From Acytostelium subglobosum LB1 (taxonomy: Eukaryota; Evosea; Eumycetozoa; Acytosteliales; Acytosteliaceae), in contig NW_012236530.1 in the NCBI RefSeq assembly GCF_000787575.1, positions 874,734-938,733 on the forward strand: a DNA stretch of 64,000 nt, written 5' to 3'. The position numbers were made by a program, and so were the translations under genes. Within the stretch, counting starts at the first letter, position 1; each line of letters begins with the position of its first letter. The notes under the pieces were generated by a model. The model was not told the DNA's origin. It ran no database searches and worked only from the letters and a program-made list of their open reading frames with translations. Positions 57,081 to 64,000 of the stretch are shown piece after piece.

Positions 57081-57756
57081 ATGAATCCATTACTTGTCCG
57101 CGTTTCAAGAGTCCGTCCAGCCAACATTATCCAACTCCAAAGAGGATGTGGATGGGGATGGTGGGGAAGATATCACAGATGTATGTATTATCATTTATTG
57201 ATCAATCAATCTTTTCCAAAAATATCATTTACTAACCATCAATTAAATTAAAGATGACCCACAAACTGAACAAGCAATCCAAGAGTTCAAGGAGGATGTA
57301 TACAAGTTCAAGACCAACTTGAAGGAGTCAATGAAGAGACATCATGATTGGCATCAACAGAGAAATGATGTCCTCAAGACTGAGTACAACAATCACCATC
57401 GTGATTGGTTTGGAAGGGATGTCGATTCAAACATTGCTCGCTCCCCAAGCACCGTGGTCAACGAGACTGGCTCAGCCTTTGAGGTCGAGATCGAGCTGCC
57501 AGGCATCAAGAAGGATGAGGTCAAGATCACATTCTCCAAGGACAAGTTGATCGTGTCCACTGTCAAGGAGGAGGCCACCGCCACCACCTCTGCTGCTGAC
57601 GCCGGTGCCAAGAAGTCCAACAAGAAGTTCTACTCCAAGGAGATCCAATTCCATGAGCAAGTCAACTTCAAAAACATCAAGGCACGTCTCGAGGATGGTA
57701 TCCTCTACGTCACCGTGCCCAAGGAGTTGGTTGATCAGTCCATCACAATCCAATAA
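57081..57756 (+). CDS. small heat shock protein (HSP20), probably mitochondrial
   Basis: Two exons: 57081-57180 and 57254-57756; 200 residues. The first exon (NPLLVRVSRVRPANIIQ) is an Arg-rich, acid-free presequence followed by a GWGWWG run. The second carries the alpha-crystallin domain from about residue 95 (VVNETGSAFEVEIELPGIKK, through ARLEDGILYVTVPKE) with the ITIQ C-terminus matching the I-x-I oligomerisation motif. An Ala/Thr/Ser insertion of about 20 residues sits within the domain. These ATP-independent chaperones hold unfolding proteins. Codons in the domain are G/C-ended, as in highly expressed genes. Confidence 0.92.
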
Positions 57757-57930
57757 TAATATATAAATATTATACAAATAAAGAAAGAGATACCAAATTT
57801 GGTTCAATGTATACATACAAGGGATCAATCAATGGCATGATTGATTGACCCTGGTTTATAAGTTCGTCGGTCATATATATATGTGTGAGTGTCGTTCTCT
57901 GGAATGATTCCAAGTTGAATGAATGATTGA

Positions 57931-60544
57931 TCAATTGATCTTCTTGACAATTCCAGTGATGGATGGTGAGGGCGTGACTGTGGATGTGGAGACGGGCGCG
58001 ACTGCACTAGCCTTCCGACTGTTTTGATAGCGTAGACACTCACTTAGGATGATCAACTTGATCAGGATCTTGAGACATACGAGGCATAGGTATATGAGTA
58101 CCAGTAGCACGCCGCCAAACAAGACGGATACTCCAGACACTGGGATGAGTCGACTGAATATTCGCACAATCACAGTTGCCAGCGGGAATGGGATGAATCC
58201 AACGATGCTAGTAATGCCCCAAGAGCTCTCGGTGAATGATCGACTTCTTGAGTCAAGTATCGTCTCCATCAGAATGTTAAAGAACTTGCTATATATGTTT
58301 GGCGGGATCTTGTTGAACTTGGTGATGAACGCATGTTTGATGGCATCGACCAACATCTCTGCGCCCCACACCGAGGCCACAACCACCATCATATTTAGAA
58401 CAAAGTCCTCATTCAAGTCCCAACTCAAGTCGCTCAAGTTCTGGAAGAATATGATCGCCAAGTAAATGAATATCTGGAATCGTTCCACAATATCTAATGA
58501 ATGAATGGAGGTGTAAGTGATGAATGCTCGTCAAGACAAAGGTCGGGGCCTATCTTACCGCTACACGATATCTGGAACAGGTTCTCCTTCTCGAATCTCT
58601 TGAAGACTGATCCTTTGAGCTCGACAAAGTTGTTGGACATTATTAAGGTGAGCAATGAGTTGTTGTAAGAGTTGATGGCGACATTGAGTGTGATCACTTG
58701 TGTGAATAGGACAAGTGAGTGTACGCACACATAGCCAGTGCACACCAGAGTGTGAGTGAAGGGTGCCAGCATCCTTCGATCAGGCATCACCTTTCCAAAT
58801 GGTGTAATCTTTGCAATCTTGGCGGGCGTGCCACCTGTGGTCGATGATGGTGCGGCGGGTAGCGGACTCGTCAAACTGACCGACATCCAATACAGTGAGT
58901 CAAAGATGTCTTGACCAAATGAGCAGCATAGCTTGTCCAACACTTCGAGCACATTGAATATGATGTACAGTTTGATGACGGCCTGTCCACGAATGTGATG
59001 ATAGACCATCGATGAGTCAATGACGTTGAGGAATGCCAATGATATGCACCAGATAAAGAATCGGAATGTATCATATACCTGTGTTGGTGTCAGTCGGTAT
59101 CTAGTCGCGTGATGGGTAGTTAGGACAAGTTAGCTAGAGTCGCGTTGAGGCGAGGATGGTAACATACTTTTTGGAAAATGGCAAGGCGCACAGCTTGAGG
59201 AGGGTGATGATGATACGAATGGGGAAGAAGGTGAAGAGGTAAAGAAAGTGCTCGAAACAGATAAGGAAGCCAAAGGAGAGCAGCTTCTCGAGCTCCCAAG
59301 GCACGTGGACAAAGTTGTACACTTGCTCTCGTTTGAGTGTGTCGTCCACATTGACTGGCATGTAGTCTCCGAATATCTCATCCTGCAGGTATGTTTTGAA
59401 AGACCATGACTTGCTTTTGTTGTTGTGGCAGCACTTTGTTTGTCGCCGCCGTTGCTGTTGCTGCTGTCGCTGATGTCAAAGTTGATGATGAGCTTGATAT
59501 TGATGAAGATGATGATGCGCCATTCTGATGCTCATCATGAGCCGCTGATATGTTAAATGGTATTGGAGCCGAGGTATCTGTCGCATGATCATCTTCATCC
59601 GATTCCTTTGGACGTGTGATCTGCTGGATGCTCTTCAATGGCGTAACTGACCTGTTCCTCAACTTGGGTGTCTCTGCTCTACTACTACTGCTCCCACTAG
59701 CACTAACAGTGTTCTCTATATTGCTGTTATTGTTATTGTTGTTGATGTTGTTGATGATATTGATGTTGTTGATGCTTATCTGTTCGAGCTCTTCATCGTT
59801 GACTGTTGTGTTGGCGCCAGTGTTGACGCAGGGCGATGATGCAGAGATGGTCTTGAGTAGATCGGATGAGAGTCGGGGAGAGTAGACTAGAGGTGATATA
59901 GATGGTAGGACATGATTCATATGATCCAAAGAGAACTGTTCATTGTTTGGTACTATTTGATGATCCTTCTCGCTTTCCTTCATTGGCGATGCCTCAAGGC
60001 TATGTATACCTTCCTCTGTACATGTTGATGTTGTAGATGATGATGAAGTTGATGGTGATGTTGATGATGTGTTTGGTGAAGCGTCCTTGTGATTGTTGTT
60101 GATATTGTCAGACAATGAATGAGTCAAAGACATTGGCGATACATGTTGATGATCCTTTGTTCTTCCGATGATACTATCGCTCACACTGCCTCTGTTCTTG
60201 CCATTGTTATTTCTTTTGTTGTTGCAATTACTACTGTTGCCACTACTACTGTTGCTGTTGTTGTTGTTGTTGTTGTCATTGTTTGGTACCATCGTTGACT
60301 CGGATATCAACTGGGTCATTGATTCAGATAGGGCGTAGGGTATGTGAAGTAGAGTCTTTGGTGGATTGTGATTAGAGTATACTACCTCTGTCAAAGGTGA
60401 CGAGTCCAAACTCGAGTTGTTGGATGCAGGTGACTCATCCATCTCATTCACTTGCATATCAATATAATCCAGGACTCTTGTGTTGTTCTTCTTCTCGGAT
60501 GTTTGAATACTGACTCCCTCATTCCTTGGGTGACGCAGCACCAA
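57931..60544 (-). CDS. TAPT1-family multi-pass membrane protein (5' end uncertain)
   Basis: Exons 60544-59435, 59382-59168, 59100-58559, 58493-57931; 809 residues visible. The membrane half matches TAPT1 block by block (HIRGQAVIKLYIIFNVLEV, NNSLLTLIMSNNFVELKGSV, SVFKRFEKENLFQISCS, KHAFITKFNKIPPNIYSKF), with about six to eight helices. The first 350 residues are low complexity (N, S, T runs). The acceptor of exon 3 at 59100 restores the YRLTPTQVYDTF segment equivalent to QPAQV of the human protein. The donor after exon 1 (GTGCTG) is weak, and the 60544 end coincides with an acceptor (CACTAG), so an upstream first exon is likely; otherwise Met at 60457 could start. TAPT1 acts at ER and centrosome/cilium in animals; its function in amoebae is unknown. 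Confidence 0.88.
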
Positions 60545-60726
60545 CTAGTGTGTTGGGGGTAACTCAACAAACTTTGTATTTATGGGATGTCCTTCATGTA
60601 TCCGATAACTTCAAAGAGATAATGTCCATGTTGAACATGCATCATGTCGACCGAATGGTGAAGGAACAATCAGATGGTCATTGGTCAATGTCATACGTTG
60701 AGTTTCTAAGATCTTCCGTTCTTTAA
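60526..60726 (+). CDS. weak candidate ORF opposite the TAPT1 5' end
   Basis: A frame open for about 66 codons with protein-like sequence (LYLWDVLHVSDNFKEIMSML, then VKEQSDGHWSMSYVEFLR) but without ATG at its start and without recognised relatives. It could be an exon fragment or chance. Overlaps the first exon of TAPT1 on the opposite strand. Confidence 0.2.
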   Translation: MGDAAPTSVLGVTQQTLYLWDVLHVSDNFKEIMSMLNMHHVDRMVKEQSDGHWSMSYVEFLRSSVL

Positions 60727-63089
60727 ACAGGCGCCTAGACTATCAAGGCAGAGAAAGGTATTCTTCAACTCCAACATAAGTACGCATTCAATAACTAAAT
60801 CAAATAATATCTTGGTATTGGTTTATTGATTAGCTATTCCTATAATACCCATCAACTACATTATGTGTCTAGTCATTCATTCAATTCATTCAATTCAACC
60901 AATGGTTAAGGAAAACCAAGACAAGACAAGACAAGACTGGTCCATTGATATAATATCAATAAACAGTTTGTTTATGTTTATGATGCTATGTTATTATTAC
61001 CAAATCGAGAACATAATCAATCTTCTATCTATCTATCTTGATCCTCAGGGACATTCTACGATAGTGAACCGTGCCCTCAACACTACAAGATTGTTTGGAA
61101 TATTTGATTGATAGACAAGATAGTCAAGAATAGGCCATGAATCACCTGTCTTTGTCTCTCGAACCACAGAAAGACTCAATGTTCGCTAGATTGTTCGGTC
61201 TCGCGCCCAAGACCAAACTACAGATCAGGTCAAGCATCACCCCACTCGAACCCTGTTGGCGGGGGCTGCAAATGGTGGACCACACACTCCACTCGAGTTG
61301 TTTGTTGTTGGACGACGTCCTTTCTCCCTTCAAAGCACACAAGAACAAAAACAACAAGAAACAAAACAAAGTAATTCCCAAAAAGTGATAAATTGATAGG
61401 TTGTGAATGAGTTGAGGAGGGTGTGAAGATTGCCCTCCTTTGATGTCAAGTAAGGATGTCATCAACAATTAGTCACTAACAAGGCTACACCCCCACGTCC
61501 AGCATACCAGGGCCATCATTGAATTATTATTCGAGTTGTTCTTGTTGGCACGACAACAGCTTGCTTGTCCTTTAGTTTTTGGGGATTGTTGTTTGTTGTT
61601 GGGTGAATGTCGACGAACTCTAAACATGGGCATACCATTCAACTTGACTTTGATTGAATACAAGACTGGACTACTACCTTGTTGTACTTTATAAAATTCT
61701 TGTTCTCATTATCTTCACATAATACAAATATTTATATATATTTGTATTCGTCAAGTCTAGACTAGGTTTAGTTGTAGGTACACACATACAATCGAGTAGT
61801 TGAATATACTTTGGATACCATACAGACAATGTTACATTTCATTTGATTGATCATTATCATTGGTATTGGATTGGCATTGGTGATGCCCATTCATTGGACC
61901 CATCCACACACCCAAACTCAATCAACCACTTTCACTGTTCCGCTCTCATATCTGATATCCACGATGCCAGATGACCAATGCTCTCTCTTTCTCGCATTCA
62001 TTCGCTCGCTCAATCACTCACCCACCATACAGTGTTAATCATATTTGTTGGACGGGTGATGGCAATGTGATAAGGCGTTGAACCCGTCCAGGCCCGACAC
62101 AACTACCTTCGCTCTCTCACACACTTATCGATTCATACACACACACACACTTTCCCAACTGTTTGGACTCAAACACAAACACAAACACAAACACACAAAC
62201 ACACACATTGCACTGACTTGCAAAGTGCCAGTCACATTGCAACGCCATCTCAGTCCTCCACTCCAGTGTTCTACTTCGTCTATCTCCCACCAAGCTTTAC
62301 CCAACGCCCAATGATCACACCTTGATCGCACGTACCCAGTTTATTTGCTTTGGACGGGCACTGATCTAGAGCATCCTTGTTCTTGTTATTGTGCTCCATT
62401 CATCAGTCACTTCGTCCTCCAGTCCATCATCATTATCATTAAGTCCATAATTCCAATCCATTCATCAGATGTTTGTTTCTTTCTTTGTTTGCCTGATTGA
62501 CTGACTGATTGATTGATTGAATGATTGATTGCTTGGTCACATCATCGGCATCTATATCACCCATCGTCATCAACAATTATTATTATTATTATTAATATTA
62601 TTTATTTATTAGATTCACACATCTACCCTGTATTATTATTATACCCATAACAAACAGACTCTTCTTCTTTCCCTCAACCAATCAACCAAACACACAACCA
62701 ATCAAACACACACACACACAACTAACCAACTTTGATCAATCGAACCATTCATTCATTCATTCATTCATTACCACCCCAACAAGTGTGGAGCCACATCATC
62801 AACCGCAGTCGACTGGCAAGCAACAACAAATACAGTAACAGGTGCCCCAATCAATAACCTCGACTGATCGAAAGAGGATATTCCAAGTAATAGTGTATAT
62901 AGCGGTTTAGTACTAGTAGTAGTAGTAGTAGGGTTGTATTCCTATTGCCCTCTATCTATACACATAATACCATTATATAACTTTATTCTCAACATTACTT
63001 TTTATATATATATATCTTGTATTATAGTATCAATATATATAGCATTATAAGATAACAACAACAATAATAATAATAACAATAACAATAAC
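60727..63089. other. 2.4 kb gene-free region upstream of the last gene
   Basis: Spacer with AT-rich parts, TA-rich tracts (61731-61745, 63002-63012), a CA-rich block (62148-62205) and many ATTC/ATTG tetranucleotides. A frame at 61137-61388 (83 codons) is not convincing. It should contain the 5' end of TAPT1 and a long promoter and UTR for the gene starting at 63090. Confidence 0.45.
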
Positions 63090-63626
63090 ATGTATTCAAA
63101 GTCACAGTCAACATCACCAAGTCGTCAGCATCAAATGGATGACCCATTGCCAGCAGGTCTACCTTCATCTATATCAGCCCCCTCACTACTATCGATTCAA
63201 AAGTCAGACCAACCATTCAAGTCAACACCAACTAATAGTGGTCGAGAGTCAGCACATGTAAAGCATAGAAGTGGTGGTAGTGGCAGTGGTAGTGGCAGTG
63301 GTAGTGCAGGCAAGGCAAGGAAGAACATATATAATAACAGCAGCGGTAGCAGCAGTAATAACAATAGCAGCAGTAATAGCAATAGCAAGCATAATAATAA
63401 TAACAAGTCAGATTATAAGCAGTCTGGCTCATCATCATCATCATCATCTTGTATTTATAGTAACACTCAACAACAACAACAACAACAACCGAGATATAAT
63501 GTCAGTGGCAGTAATAGTAGCAGGCATCATTCATCTCGTAGGAATAATAGATCAAGTGTTGACAGCATAACTACTCTCTTGGATAAGTCGATATCGATAT
63601 CATCGGCAGAGACAGTACAACAGCAG

Positions 63627-63657
<31 letters not shown>

Positions 63658-64000
63658 CATCAGCATCAGCAACACCTGAACCACAACCACAACAATCGCA
63701 ATCACAACAAACAACTACAACAACATCATCGTCAACAACAACACCAACTATCAATGATGAACAAGCTGGTGGATCAACATCGTCATCAACTTCAATGGCG
63801 GCCGCATCATCTAGTGTGGCCGACGTTGCAAAGAAACAAACATCGACTATTGACTTTAATCCAATTGTAATGGATGAAGAGTCGCTCAACTCTTATGTTC
63901 CCCTGCTCCAAACCATTGCCTCGCAGATTGAGGAGCGTCTGGAACCGGTCGAGTCGATCGTCCTGGACGACACGGCCGACGCCTACGCAATCTTTGATGC
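63090..64000 (+). CDS. S/N/Q-rich protein of unknown family (3' partial)
   Basis: Open from the ATG at 63090 to the end of the window (303 full codons). The first 250 residues are nearly all low-complexity sequence: Ser-Gly repeats, Asn and Ser runs, a Q-tract and a Thr/Ser segment. From about residue 255 the composition changes to an ordered, G/C-rich-codon region (SYVPLLQTIASQIEERLEPV, then VLDDTADAYAIFDA) that is probably the start of the functional domain, cut by the window end. I cannot name the family. The start is chosen as the first ATG after a TA-rich promoter-like stretch. Confidence 0.7.

Noticed and set aside
61137-61388. 83-codon plus-strand ORF in the right-hand spacer
   Set aside because: No recognised domain, ends in a Lys/Asn-rich run from A-rich sequence, and no splice or promoter support.
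62642-62650. TACCCATAA resembling the upstream element of Dictyostelium small noncoding RNA genes
   Set aside because: One short match, with no recognisable small RNA at the expected distance downstream.

Overview
The window looks like nuclear DNA of a social amoeba (Dictyostelia), probably one of the less AT-rich lineages rather than D. discoideum itself. The reasons are: compact gene spacing; short GT-AG introns (about 55-140 nt) that almost all start GTAAGT, GTATGT or similar; AT-rich spacers full of ATCA/TGAT tetranucleotide runs; proteins carrying Q, N, S and T homopolymer tracts; and a gene set (PTEN-type phosphatase, DPP III, C14 sterol reductase, GATOR2 subunits, expanded RTEGC-type ankyrin repeats) that fits an amoebozoan. 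I cannot fix the species. I see no CRISPR array, no transposon or virus-like element and no operon logic; this is ordinary eukaryotic chromosome. Exon-intron models were built by hand from open frames, splice consensus, phase and family similarity. Internal junctions are usually well supported; first exons and UTRs are less sure.

Layout, left to right. 0-9 kb: end of an FtsX-type permease, arginyl-tRNA synthetase with two in-frame starts, a PTEN phosphatase carrying a PH domain, and SRP receptor beta. 9-18.6 kb: a DHHC palmitoyltransferase (-), a VMA21-like V-ATPase assembly factor (+), a RhoGAP-like protein (-), a two-TM protein (-), the GATOR2 subunit MIOS (+, nine exons) and a Ure2-like glutathione transferase (-). 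19-29.6 kb: a BSD-domain protein, a SAP30-like Sin3 subunit, a membrane-anchored sucrase/ferredoxin-like protein, a tiny three-exon gene resembling complex I subunit NDUFA3 (-), a secreted protein, NAPE-PLD and an OTU deubiquitinase-like protein. 29.6-41.4 kb: a MscS-type channel (-), a low-complexity regulator-like protein (-) with a 2.6 kb upstream spacer, SEH1 (-), a mitochondrial mS38-like protein (+) and the kinetochore protein NUF2 (-). 41.7-50 kb: an ankyrin-like repeat protein (+), RIO2 kinase (-), an LRR protein (-), tRNA-Pro(UGG) (-) and dipeptidyl peptidase III (+). 50-64 kb: C14 sterol reductase, a Yippee protein, an RBM26/27-like RNA-binding protein (-), a mitochondrial small heat shock protein, a TAPT1-family membrane protein (-) and, after a 2.5 kb spacer, the start of a long S/N/Q-rich protein that runs off the end.

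Themes. Mitochondrial functions recur (mS38-like, NDUFA3-like, small HSP, probably dual-targeted ArgRS, an N-extended DPP III). Signalling and growth control are represented by PTEN, MIOS and SEH1; the last two belong to the same complex (GATOR2) and lie about 20 kb apart. Secretory and membrane functions include SRP receptor beta, the DHHC enzyme, VMA21, the sterol reductase and TAPT1. The most promising points for follow-up are the multi-domain PTEN, the ankyrin-like protein with near-identical 28-residue repeats, intron-dependent features in SRPRB and OTU, the small cryptic genes, and the two long spacers in front of low-complexity proteins.
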